From: Rhodopseudomonas telluris
GTDB lineage: Bacteria; Pseudomonadota; Alphaproteobacteria; Rhizobiales; Xanthobacteraceae
Assembly: GCF_042432815.1 (NCBI RefSeq)
Contig: NZ_JBHLWM010000011.1
Location: forward strand, 62,001 to 126,000
DNA: 64,000 nt
Direction of reading: 5' to 3'
Notes under the pieces: model-generated
Databases searched by the model: none
Seen by the model: only the letters and a program-made list of their open reading frames with translations
What the model was told of the DNA's origin: nothing
Shown: positions 53,673-61,863 of the stretch, in pieces
Layout: the number at the start of each line of letters is the position of its first letter
How positions within the stretch are numbered: position 1 is the stretch's first letter
Position numbers and translations under genes: made by a program

Positions 53673-54998
53673 TCATTCCTCCGGCGCATGCTCGATCGGA
53701 TCGAACCGATCGTGCTCGAGCCCGAGCAGGTTCCAGCTCTGCAGCATGTGCGGCGGAAGCGGCGCCGACACGTCGATCACGCCGCCGCGCGGATGCGGGA
53801 TGACGATGCGCCGCGCCAGCAGATGCAGCCGGTTCTGCAGCCCGCCGGGCAGTTGCCAGTTCTCGATGTTGAAGTACTTCGGATCGCCGACGATGGCGTG
53901 GCCGATATGCGCCATGTGGGCGCGCAGCTGATGGGTGCGTCCGGTGACCGGCTTCAGCGACACCCAGGCCAGCTTCTGCCCCGAGGTCTCGACCACCGCG
54001 TAGTACGTCACCGCGTGGCTGGCGCCGTCGTCGCCGTGCTTGGCGACGCGCATGATCGAATCCTCTTCGCTCTCGTCCTTGGCCAGATAGGTCGAGATCC
54101 GCCCCTGCTTCGGCTTCGGCACGCCGGCGACCAGCGCCCAGTAGATCTTGCGCGCCGAGCGGTGGCGGAACGAGCCGGTCAGCGCGGTGGCAGCGAAGCG
54201 GGTCTTGGCCACCAGCAGACAGCCGGCGGTCTCCTTGTCGATGCGATGCACCAGGCGAGGTTTTTGCCCCTTGGCATCGCGCATCACTTCGAGCATCTGA
54301 TCGATATGCCGCGTGGTGCCGCTGCCGCCCTGCACCGCGAGGCCGGCCGGCTTGTTCAGCACCAGCACGTCGGCGTCCTCGAACAGCGTCATCTCCTTCA
54401 GCGTCTGCAGCGTCTTCTGCTCGGCTTCGGAGAGATGCCCGGGGGCTTTCGGCGTGTCGAGCTTGAGCGGCGGAATCCGCACGCTCTGGCCCTCCTCCAG
54501 CCGGTCCTTGCTGTCGGCGCGCTTGCCGTTCACCCGCAGCTCGCCTTTGCGGACGATGCGCTGGATGTGGGAGAACGACAGGCCGGGAAACCGCGCCTCG
54601 AGGAAGCGATCGACCCGCATGCCGTTCTCGTCGGCGGTGACCACCACGGTCTCGACCTTGGTCGGCAGCGGCGCGTCGGGCTTGGCCTTTTCAGGCTCCG
54701 GCGCGATCGCTTCGGGCCGCGGCCGCGACGCCGCGCCGGACCGCCCGGCAAACCGCTCGGTACCCAGCCGATCAGCCGCGGGTCGCCCGGCGGCGGGCCG
54801 CTCGGCGCGCTTGCGCACCGGCCGCGCCGACAGCGGACGGCCGTCCTCGCCGCGATTGCCGCGCACCGGACCCGCCTTGAAGGCACCTGGCTTCGCCGAC
54901 CCAGCCTTCGCCGGCCGGCCGCCACCGTTCGGGCCGCCCTTGGGGCGATCGCCGCCGGGGCCGCGTTTGGCGAGGGGTTTCTTGGTACGACGGCTCAT
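53673..54998 (-). CDS. RluC/RluD-family pseudouridine synthase with long basic N-terminal extension
   Basis: This 441-residue protein isomerises uridines in large-subunit rRNA. After about 110 residues rich in R, G, P, K and A (KPLAKRGPGGDRPKGGPNG...), an S4 RNA-binding domain appears (MRVDRFLEARFPGLSFSHIQRIVRKGELRVNG). The catalytic domain follows, with VLNKPAGLAVQGG and HRIDKETAGCLLVAKT containing the catalytic aspartate, and RTHQLRAHMAHIGHAIVGDPKY. The catalytic part is complete; the extension is presumably disordered RNA-binding tail. Which rRNA site it modifies cannot be read (RluC-like positions 955/2504/2580 are the family norm). Confidence 0.92.
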   Translation of the reverse strand: MSRRTKKPLAKRGPGGDRPKGGPNGGGRPAKAGSAKPGAFKAGPVRGNRGEDGRPLSARPVRKRAERPAAGRPAADRLGTERFAGRSGAASRPRPEAIAPEPEKAKPDAPLPTKVETVVVTADENGMRVDRFLEARFPGLSFSHIQRIVRKGELRVNGKRADSKDRLEEGQSVRIPPLKLDTPKAPGHLSEAEQKTLQTLKEMTLFEDADVLVLNKPAGLAVQGGSGTTRHIDQMLEVMRDAKGQKPRLVHRIDKETAGCLLVAKTRFAATALTGSFRHRSARKIYWALVAGVPKPKQGRISTYLAKDESEEDSIMRVAKHGDDGASHAVTYYAVVETSGQKLAWVSLKPVTGRTHQLRAHMAHIGHAIVGDPKYFNIENWQLPGGLQNRLHLLARRIVIPHPRGGVIDVSAPLPPHMLQSWNLLGLEHDRFDPIEHAPEE

Positions 54999-55720
54999 CG
55001 ATCAGGCGCTCCGGAGGTTGAGGCCGTGCCTAGCGCAAAAGCGCCGTCCGGTCACGGCAGAATGTGGAGGATTGGACCCGTCGCCCGGGTGCTGGGCCGC
55101 GAAATCCGCGAGGGCTGCTCTCCGCCTGCCAACCGGAGGCGCGCCGAGATTGCGAGGCCACACGACACCGCGTGGCTCGGAGCGCGCAGCCCGGCGCGGC
55201 AAGCCGCTTCCGGACCGCGGACCCGGGCGCCCCCGCCTCGGCGGCTTCGCCCCGGCCAAACGCCCGCATCCTCGCGGCGCCGTTGCGCCCGAGCTTTGCG
55301 GACGTCCCACCCCTCGCACGATGAGGAGCGGCGGAGCGCCGAAAGGCGCACCTTGGTAGTGGCCGCAGCACGAACTTCGGATCGCCGAAGCCCGGAGGCC
55401 GCGGAAACGCCTTCCGGCGCTCCACCGTGGCGACTTGTCGCTTCAGGACCGTGCTTCCGGGCGCAGGCACGGGTAATGAAACCCGACGGTCCGGCGGGAT
55501 TTCCCCGCCTTCGCCTGTGCCCGTCCAGCCAACTAACAAGTGGCAGACCCCCGTAGTGGGGCCGGACGGTGACCCGAAGCGTCCCGAGCGCGAGGGCCAC
55601 GTCCTCCCCCGCCCGCAGGCGCCACACCCCGCCCCACTCCAAGACGCCTCTAGAAGCGCCCCTCGTGGACGGGACGGAAATAGGTATATGATCCTATGGG
55701 AATTTTGTCAAGAGATTGAT
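54999..55720. other. Long GC-rich non-coding tract before the RAYT unit
   Basis: No real gene is apparent in these 720 bases, though several frames on both strands stay open because stop codons are rare. Translations are R/P/A/G-rich without hydrophobic cores, ribosome sites or family motifs. The tract is dense in short inverted repeats, and an AT-rich patch at its end includes ATAGG-TATATGAT-CCTAT at 55680-55697, which could be an operator or promoter. It does not match the conserved cores of RNase P RNA, tmRNA, SRP RNA or 6S RNA that I looked for. Confidence 0.4.
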
Positions 55721-55802
55721 GTAGCCCGGGTGAGCGCAGCGACACCCGGGGAGCAGCATGGCGAGACGCCGCCCCGCATGTCGCTGCGCTCATGCGGGCT
55801 AC
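55721..55802. repeat. REP pair (family I) downstream of RAYT
   Basis: GTAGCCCGGGTGAGCGCAGC at the left and GCTGCGCTCATGCGGGCTAC at the right form a long palindrome; a 24-base arm matches its reverse complement except for two positions. The right half (CCCCGCATGTCGCTGCGCTC..., 55772-55802) recurs exactly at 56392-56422. Confidence 0.88.
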
Positions 55803-55818
55803 GAGTCTCGCATTGTGG

Positions 55819-56358
55819 CTATCGGTTGATCGGCTCGCCGAAGTCGCCGCTTGTATCGCGCACGTCTCCAGCCCAGTCGGCAGGCAGGATGCCGTCTCGC
55901 ACGAAACGATGAAACGACGAATAGGGCCAATCCACAACGCGCGACGTCAGGCCGTGTTTGACCGGATTGAAGTGAATGTAGTCGACGTGGCGCGCCAAGT
56001 CGTCCTCGTCGCGAATGCTGTGCTCCCAGAACCGCCGCTGCCACAGCGCCAGATCTCCGTTCGAATGCCGTCGCAATGGCACGCCCTTGGCGATCAAGGC
56101 GCTACTGAAATGTCCCTTGATACGCCGCCACCGCCCGGGGAAATCGGCATCATCGGGCGGGAGGGTCAACACCGCATGCAGATGATCGGGAAGCACGACG
56201 ACCGCGTCGAGCGAAAACGGGCGCTCTCGTCGCGCGGTCAGGATCGCCGCGCGGAGATCCGCGACATGATCGACCAAAGCGGTCGACCGGCGATCTGCTA
56301 ACGTGACGGTGAAGAAATACGTAGGCCCTGCCAAGCGATCTCGTCGGTACCGCACCAT
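55819..56358 (-). mobile_element. REP-associated tyrosine transposase (RAYT, Y1_Tnp family) gene
   Basis: This 179-residue protein matches RAYTs, single-copy relatives of IS200/IS605 Y1 transposases that are linked to REP repeats. Visible landmarks: start YRRDRLAGPTYFFTVTLADR, the metal-binding H59-L-H61 in VVLPDHLHAVLTLP, and Y127 in VDYIHFNPVKHGL as the candidate nucleophile, followed by WPYSSFHRFVRDG. All appear intact. Family members cut and join single-stranded DNA at REP sequences. ATG at 56358 is preceded by no strong ribosome site. REP copies stand 16 bases past its stop and 33 bases before its start, the classic REPtron layout. Confidence 0.93.
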
Positions 56359-56391
56359 GATTGGGACTCGCGTCGTCGCCCCCCGCCCGCT

Positions 56392-56422
56392 CCCCGCATG
56401 TCGCTGCGCTCATGCGGGCTAC
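56392..56422. repeat. REP (family I) upstream of RAYT
   Basis: Identical over 31 bases to 55772-55802 (CCCCGCATGTCGCTGCGCTC then ATGCGGGCTAC). It contains the hairpin CCCGCATG...CATGCGGG with GAGCGCAGC core. Confidence 0.9.
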
Positions 56423-56598
56423 GGATCGTGCCGAGCATAGCGATTGTTAGCAAGTCTGACAAAGCGAACACTGCGGATTGCTCATCGATCTCTGCTCGAC
56501 ATAGCCTGCAAGGCGGATCAGCGAAGCGTATCCCGCCCTCCCTTGCGACGAGGCGAAGCGCCGAGGTGGGCCCCGCCTTCACCTGCCCCACCTCAGGG

Positions 56599-57363
56599 CT
56601 AGAAAAACCCAAACCTGATAAAATCGCAGCCGGCCAGGACGTCATGCGATCCCCACTCGTAGCGCTGCTCGCTCGGCTTGAAGTCGGAGCATTTCAGATC
56701 CGGCGTGGCGAGGTGCGGATGGGTGATCGAGCGTTGCTCGACGTAGTTCCAGATCTCCGGCGCGGCCGGGTCGCGCTCGAACCTGGCGACATGCACTCCG
56801 CCGCAGATGCCGTCCGGCCCTGTCGTCGACGCCCAGGTGGACTCGTCGACCTTCTTGAACCTCTTGTAGTCCTGATACGCTTCAAAGCTGCACGTCCTCG
56901 ACTCCTGCTCGAAACGCTGCGCGACGAGCTTCGTCATCGTCTGCCGGCTCGGGTGCCGACAGAATTTGGCAGCAAGCGCCCAGGACTGAATCAGGTGCCG
57001 GCGCTCCCGCGGATCGAGCGCCTTCACCTCCGCGGCAATCCCTGCGGGCGCGCGAGACAGGTGTCTGATGTCGTCCAGTCGCCGTTCGAGGTTCTCACAC
57101 TCCTCGGGCTTCATCGGCGTCGCGGTCTTCAACGACTGAACACCCTGGGCGATCTCGTCCTTTAACGTCTTGTCCGGCGAAAACCTCCGGACTTCCGACC
57201 ACGTCATCGTGCAGAGCAACTGACCGTCGCTTTCGACCGAGCATTTGTACCAGAGGCTGGACCATTTCAATGTGTGGTAAAGCCGACCGAAAGTTGGCCC
57301 GTCCGCGGCCTTCGCTTGCGAGGCCAGCATCGCCGCGATCGCGGCAATAATAACTAATCGCAT
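56599..57363 (-). CDS. Hypothetical secreted protein, cysteine-containing
   Basis: This 254-residue protein has a signal peptide (MRLVIIAAIAAMLASQAKA). The mature part has many cysteines (KCSVESDGQLLCTM, ECENLERR, KFCRHPS, RTCSFEAY, GICGGVHV, LKCSDFKP, GCDFIRFGFF), suggesting several disulfides, and helical ERR/EVKALDPRERRHLIQ stretches. I do not recognise a family; a periplasmic or exported role is inferred. ATG at 57361-57363 begins the signal peptide. The neighbour on one side is the RAYT/REP unit. Confidence 0.7.
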   Translation of the reverse strand: MRLVIIAAIAAMLASQAKAADGPTFGRLYHTLKWSSLWYKCSVESDGQLLCTMTWSEVRRFSPDKTLKDEIAQGVQSLKTATPMKPEECENLERRLDDIRHLSRAPAGIAAEVKALDPRERRHLIQSWALAAKFCRHPSRQTMTKLVAQRFEQESRTCSFEAYQDYKRFKKVDESTWASTTGPDGICGGVHVARFERDPAAPEIWNYVEQRSITHPHLATPDLKCSDFKPSEQRYEWGSHDVLAGCDFIRFGFF

Positions 57364-57687
57364 CGTTGAACATCCAAATATTGTTCGTCATTCGAAATGC
57401 CATCGACAATGATCGAATCTATCCTCAAGTTTGGCGGCAAGACAACACGCTGAACGCGGTCATGCTCGCGTCATCGTTCGTCCGTCATTCGGATGAACGA
57501 AAACGCAATCCGCCGCCAGTTTGGCGGCTGGGTAACGCGGGATAGCAAATGCAGTAAGCTCAAAGGCGCGACCGCGTCCGGCGACGACCGCAGCGCCATC
57601 CTTTGCCGTCGGTCCGCCCGGGCTTCTCTTCCGCCGTCGCTCTTCGAGTTCAGACGGCCGAGGCGCTCGGCCCCCAAGAGATGGGGG
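57364..57687. other. Gene-free stretch of 324 bases
   Basis: Contains one perfect hairpin, GCCGCC-AGTTT-GGCGGC at 57512-57528, and a partly palindromic TTCGTCCG...CGGATGAACGAA nearby. Otherwise nothing is recognised; it should include the promoter of the secreted-protein gene. Confidence 0.4.
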
Positions 57688-58266
57688 CTACCCCGCCACC
57701 CCAACCACCGCCCGCCCTGCCCGCGCCCGATGCCGCGCATGCAGCGCGATCGCGGCGTGGAGGCCGATGGCGATCACCAGCGCGAATACGTGCTGCAGGC
57801 CGGTGCCAGGGATGTGCAGCACGGCGTAGAGCCCGAACGGGATGAACACCAGCGCGGCGCTGGCGAGGCCGGGGTTGTAGGCGCGCAGATGCGCGGCCAT
57901 CGCCACGTGGGTGATGCCGTTGACCAGGATCAGATACGCCGCGGCGAGGCCCCAGCCGGGATCGATGAAATACGCGGCGTACAGCGCCGCGAGGTTGATG
58001 CCCCAGACGCCGGGCAGATTGATCAGCAGCACGTCGCCGGGCGTCAACGCTTCGACGCCGCCGAACACGACGCCGTTGACGTAGCGGCGGAAGCGGTCGC
58101 CGAGATGCTCCTCGACCTGGTGCAGCATGTAGATCGGCGACGCCAGATAGATCAGCAGCAGCGCGCGGTCGCCGCCGGGCACGCCGAGCGGCAGCAGCAG
58201 CAACAGCGCGATGCCCATGCACAGCGCAGCCGCGACCCAATGGGCTTCGAGATACGATCTGACCAT
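57688..58266 (-). CDS. HXXEE-domain membrane protein
   Basis: This 192-residue inner-membrane protein has six or so hydrophobic segments. The diagnostic HXXEE motif is clear in IYMLHQVEEHLGDRF, and the family's N-terminal VNGVVFGG and NGITHVAMAAHLRAYNPGL (a second H-containing motif) follow. Conserved charged residues within membrane helices suggest an enzyme of unknown reaction. ATG at 58266 precedes the first helix. It is 199 bases downstream of the ABC exporter on the same strand. Confidence 0.9.
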   Translation of the reverse strand: MVRSYLEAHWVAAALCMGIALLLLLPLGVPGGDRALLLIYLASPIYMLHQVEEHLGDRFRRYVNGVVFGGVEALTPGDVLLINLPGVWGINLAALYAAYFIDPGWGLAAAYLILVNGITHVAMAAHLRAYNPGLASAALVFIPFGLYAVLHIPGTGLQHVFALVIAIGLHAAIALHARHRARAGRAVVGVAG

Positions 58267-58465
58267 GCGCGCACCCGTTCGGCGGTTCGGATCGGGAGCG
58301 TACGCAAGAGTGCTTAACGATTGCCGACGCGCGGCCCGGGACGCCCGGTCGGCGAAACGGCAACCCGGATAAGGCCGTGGTCGGTCGCTGTCCGCATGCC
58401 GCCGCGATGGGCCAGCTGCTTACTCCCGCATCGCGGCATGTGCTCCTATCGAGCTTGCGCGCCGG

Positions 58466-60232
58466 TCACGACGACGTCCCTTCCAGCGACCGAGCGTAGT
58501 CCGACCACAGCGACGCGTATTCCGGCACGCTCCGCAGCAGTTCGTCATGGGTGCCGTCTCCGACCAGCCGGCCACCGTCGAGCACCAGGATGCGATCGGC
58601 GCTGCGGGTCGCGGCGAGATGGTGCGAGACCAGGAGCAGCAGCCGGTCCCTGCCCCACGCCGCGAGGCGTTTCTCCAGCGCCACCGCAGCCTCTGCGTCG
58701 AGAAATGCGGCCGGCTCGTCGAACAGCGCCAGCCGCGGGTCGCGCGCCACGGCGCGGGCGATCGACAGCCGCTGGCGTTGGCCGCCGGACAACGTCCGCC
58801 CGCCCTCGCCGAGCTCGGCGTCCAGCCCGCCGGGCATCGCCTCGACGAACGCCGTGGCGCCGGCAAAGCCCAGCGCGTCGCACACCGCCGCCTCGACTGC
58901 GTCACGGCCGGGCGCGAGGTTGTCCCGCACCGTGCCGGAGAACAGCGCGGTGTCCTGATCGACGACGCCGATCCGGCCGCGCAGCCAGCGCGGATCGTAG
59001 TGGCGCAGGTCGTGACCGAACATCTCGACCCGCCCGGCGTAGTCGTCGCGCAGGCCGAGCAGGATGCGGATCAGCGTCGATTTGCCTGAGCCGTTGCGGC
59101 CGACCAGCGCAACGACGCCGCGCGGCGGCAGCGCGACGCTGACGTCGTCCAGCGCCGGCCGCTCGGCGCCCGGATAGGTCAGCGACACGTTCGACAGCAC
59201 GATGCCGTCCGCGGCCAGGGCGCGGACCGGCGGATGCACGCGCGCCTGCTCGCGTGGTTCGGCGAGGAAGCCGGCGATGCGGCGCACCGCGACATCGGCC
59301 TCCTGATAGAAGCGATAGACATCGCCGGCGGCGAGGATCGGGCCGGTGATACGCCCGGCGAGCAGCTGCAGCGCCAGCAATTCGCCGACCGTGAGATGGC
59401 CCTGCAGCATCCGCCAGCAGCCGAGCCCGATCACCAGCAGCGTGAGCCCGCGCGACACCAGCTGCGAGCGCAGCACGAAGGCGCGGTTGAGGTCCATCAG
59501 ATCACACAGCTTGTCGAGCATTGCGCCCGTGACGCGATCCCAGCGCCGCATCCGGCCGCCTTCGAGCGCCAGCGCCTTGATGGTGGCCAGGCCGTTGACG
59601 CTTTCCGTGAGCACGTTCTGGCGGACGCCGATGGTCGCGTAGTAATCGTCCGCGACGGTGCGGACAGCGCTCAAACTGCCGCTGGTCAGCAGCGCCAGCA
59701 CCGGCGTGATCACCAGCAGGCTGAGCCCGACCACGACGTCGTAGTACAGGATCAGACCCAGCGCGACGATCGCACCGCCGGTGTCGAAGATGATATGCGG
59801 CAGGTGATACAGCACGAAATCGCGGATCTTCGTGGCCTGCTGGAAGTGATTGAGCACGTCGCCGGAGCGGAAATCGGCGCCGTCGATACGCACGCGCATC
59901 ACATGGGCGAACACCTTCCGCGACACCCGCCGATCGATGAAGGCGACGAGCCGGATCACCAGCTCCTGCCGCCACGACGACACGGCGGCGTCAATGCCGA
60001 GCGCGACGACGGCGGCAAGCGCGAGGCCCGCGAGCGCCCAACCGGCCTGCCCCGCCACGATCGCATCGACGGCCTTTTGGGTGCTGATGGGAAACGCCAG
60101 ACCGGCGGCGTAAACGATGCCGGTCATCACCAGGATCGCCGCGACCTGGCTCCGCCGCAGTGACAGCATGTGGCCGATCCAGCGCCAGCCAAATGGCCGC
60201 AGCTGGCCCGCCGGTTGAAGCCGGTCGTGCAT
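58466..60232 (-). CDS. ABC exporter half-transporter (HlyB/PrtD-like membrane-ATPase fusion)
   Basis: This 588-residue protein has an N-terminal six-helix ABC membrane domain (about 25-320) and an ATPase domain (about 350-588) with Walker A GRNGSGKST, signature LSGGQRQR, Walker B LALFDEP and H-loop SHHLA. The membrane domain (SGDVLNHFQQATKIRDFVLYH, TESVNGLATIKALALEG, LLALQLLAGRITGPIL) resembles type I secretion ATPases more than lipid exporters. No C39 peptidase domain is present, and no HlyD or TolC gene adjoins. The frame extends to a TTG at 60322, but ATG at 60232 has GGAG upstream and fits. It may export a peptide or small protein; substrate unknown. Confidence 0.88.
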   Translation of the reverse strand: MHDRLQPAGQLRPFGWRWIGHMLSLRRSQVAAILVMTGIVYAAGLAFPISTQKAVDAIVAGQAGWALAGLALAAVVALGIDAAVSSWRQELVIRLVAFIDRRVSRKVFAHVMRVRIDGADFRSGDVLNHFQQATKIRDFVLYHLPHIIFDTGGAIVALGLILYYDVVVGLSLLVITPVLALLTSGSLSAVRTVADDYYATIGVRQNVLTESVNGLATIKALALEGGRMRRWDRVTGAMLDKLCDLMDLNRAFVLRSQLVSRGLTLLVIGLGCWRMLQGHLTVGELLALQLLAGRITGPILAAGDVYRFYQEADVAVRRIAGFLAEPREQARVHPPVRALAADGIVLSNVSLTYPGAERPALDDVSVALPPRGVVALVGRNGSGKSTLIRILLGLRDDYAGRVEMFGHDLRHYDPRWLRGRIGVVDQDTALFSGTVRDNLAPGRDAVEAAVCDALGFAGATAFVEAMPGGLDAELGEGGRTLSGGQRQRLSIARAVARDPRLALFDEPAAFLDAEAAVALEKRLAAWGRDRLLLLVSHHLAATRSADRILVLDGGRLVGDGTHDELLRSVPEYASLWSDYARSLEGTSS

Positions 60233-60450
60233 GGTCGAGTTCTCCGCAAGGGCGCGCCAGAGACCGGCGAAGTCAGGCCATATTAGGGCCGGCCGCTGCG
60301 CCACGTATTGGAATGACTGCAAACGGCGGGTGCTGATGCGGCTGCGTCGGGAGACGACGATCGCCTGCGGCCGATCCGCCTTCGCGCCGGCGTCTCGGAA
60401 CTTCCCTCGCCGCCGCCGTTTATCCCCGCTGGTTCAACGAGAGACACAAC

Positions 60451-60723
60451 ATGATGAAATTGATGACGGCCGCGGCGTGCGCGGTTCTGCTGTCGGGCGC
60501 GGCGATGGCCCAGTCGACGTCGACCAACCGGGGCGAGCAGGTCAACCCGGGCACCAACCCGTCGGTCGGCAAGGACTCCACCTTCGGCATGAACAATGGC
60601 GGTGATCCGAACACCGGCAAGGGCCTGCGCGGCGGCAAGACCAGCGACACCCATGAATGGCTGCGGCAGAAGGAAGAACAGAACCTGCGCGACGCGAAGG
60701 AGCGCAAGAGCGAGACGCGCTGA
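60451..60723 (+). CDS. Small secreted hypothetical protein
   Basis: This 90-residue protein has a signal peptide (MMKLMTAAACAVLLSGAAMA) and a hydrophilic mature part rich in G, N, T and K (NRGEQVNPGTNPSVGKDSTFGMNNGGDPNTGKGLRGGKTSD) ending in a charged helix (EWLRQKEEQNLRDAKERK). No family is recognised. The signal peptide, composition and codon use support a real gene. It is divergent from the ABC exporter, but as a Sec-type substrate it is not an obvious cargo of it. Confidence 0.72.
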   Translation: MMKLMTAAACAVLLSGAAMAQSTSTNRGEQVNPGTNPSVGKDSTFGMNNGGDPNTGKGLRGGKTSDTHEWLRQKEEQNLRDAKERKSETR

Positions 60724-60911
60724 CGATCCATCGGGTGGGCAACGGCGCTGCGCTGAGCCCACCCGCCTCCAGGAGCGCGCATCGCTGACCGCCTCAAGCA
60801 GGCCCCACTTGGGATCGCGTCGCCCGCTCCAGCAGTCCGCGCTGCACCTTGCACCGCACCGCCGAAACCGCGATGATCCCCCCAACCATAAGCTTTGGGG
60901 GAAACCAGACG

Positions 60912-61619
60912 ATGCAATACGACGACGTTGTTCTCGGCCGGCGCAGCATTCGCGGCTACAAGCCCGATCCGGTGCCGCGGGAACTGATCGAGGAAATCCT
61001 CACACTGGCGATGCGTTCGCCGTCGTCCATGAACAGCCAGCCGTGGAATTTCCACGTCATCACCGGCGAGCCGCTCGACCGGATTCGCGCCGGCAACACC
61101 GAGCGCAACCTCGCCGGCATCCCGCACAGCCGCGAATTCCGCACCGGCCAGCCTTTCGCCGGCGTGCATCGCGATCGCCAGGTGTTCGTCGCCAAGCAGC
61201 TGTTCGGCGCGATGGGCATCGCCCGCGACGACAAGGAGATGCGGCAGGACTGGGTGATGCGCGGCTTCCGCCAGTTCGACGCCCCGGTCTGCATCATCGT
61301 CACCTATGACCGCGCGGTCGACGGCAGCGACGATACGCCGTTCGATTGCGGCGCCGTCACCAACGCGCTGGTCAACGCCGCGTGGTCGCGTGGGCTCGGC
61401 TGCGTCATCAACAGCCAGGGTATCATGCAGTCGCCGGTGGTGCGCGAACACGCCGGCATTCCCGACGATCAGGTGATCATGAAGGCGATCGCGCTCGGCT
61501 GGCCGGACGAGACGTTCCCCGCCAACGCCGTGGTGTCGGAGCGCAAGTCGGTGCACGAAGCCACGCGGTTCGTCGGCTTCGACGACGTGCCGGCGGCGCG
61601 GGCTAAGCAATCGGCGTAG
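60912..61619 (+). CDS. Nitroreductase-family FMN oxidoreductase
   Basis: This 235-residue cytoplasmic flavoprotein has the nitroreductase core: VVLGRRSIRGYKPDPVPRELIEEILTLAMRSPSSMNSQPWNFHVITG at the start (FMN phosphate and ring contacts), and GAVTNALVNAAWSRGLGCVINSQGI and IALGWPDETFPANAV later. Members reduce nitro compounds, quinones or ene substrates with NAD(P)H. ATG at 60912 is the natural start; an upstream in-frame ATG adds 21 residues without homology. It is followed by family I and III palindromic repeats. Confidence 0.93.
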   Translation: MQYDDVVLGRRSIRGYKPDPVPRELIEEILTLAMRSPSSMNSQPWNFHVITGEPLDRIRAGNTERNLAGIPHSREFRTGQPFAGVHRDRQVFVAKQLFGAMGIARDDKEMRQDWVMRGFRQFDAPVCIIVTYDRAVDGSDDTPFDCGAVTNALVNAAWSRGLGCVINSQGIMQSPVVREHAGIPDDQVIMKAIALGWPDETFPANAVVSERKSVHEATRFVGFDDVPAARAKQSA

Positions 61620-61626
61620 GCCGTCT

Positions 61627-61705
61627 GTAGCCCGGATGGAGCGCAGCGAAATCCAGGACCGACCTCGCCGCGTCCCCGCATTCCGCTGCGCTGCATGCGG
61701 GCTAC
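61627..61705. repeat. REP pair (family I), divergent copy
   Basis: GTAGCCCGGATGGAGCGCAGC ... GCTGCGCTGCATGCGGGCTAC; same outer arms as the RAYT-flanking pair, with inner differences. It is a likely mobilised or ancestral copy. Confidence 0.82.
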
Positions 61706-61719
61706 AAGTTTATCTCCCC

Positions 61720-61809
61720 GTCATGGCCGGGCTTGTCCCGGCCATCCACGTCTTTGACGCTGCGACCGCCCGAAGACGTGGATGCCCGGGACGAGCCCGG
61801 GCATGACGA
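61720..61809. repeat. Palindromic repeat, family III
   Basis: GTCATGGCCGGGCTTGTCCC ... GACGAGCCCGGGCATGACGA, same two-hairpin plan as 13797-13885 with CATCCACGTCT/AGACGTGGATG arms. It follows the REP pair at 61627 directly and lies 54 bases from the Liv-type gene stop. Confidence 0.85.
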
Positions 61810-61863
61810 GGATCGTTTGTTCGCGGAAGGAAGAGCCCCGGCGGTGGCGAGGCGCCTCACCGC

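Noticed and set aside
53688..55556. A 622-codon plus-strand open frame running into the intergenic tract
   Set aside because: First two thirds are antisense to the pseudouridine synthase; the rest is R/P-rich intergenic sequence.
55000..55720. RNase P RNA, tmRNA, 6S or SRP RNA in the GC-rich tract
   Set aside because: Conserved core sequences of these RNAs were not found on either strand by eye; a covariance search would be decisive.
57493..58317. A plus-strand frame of 274 codons from the gap into the HXXEE gene
   Set aside because: Antisense to the HXXEE gene for most of its length and without homology-like features.
58466..60322. Longer start (TTG at 60322) for the ABC exporter
   Set aside because: Adds 30 residues without a ribosome site; ATG at 60232 has GGAG at good spacing.
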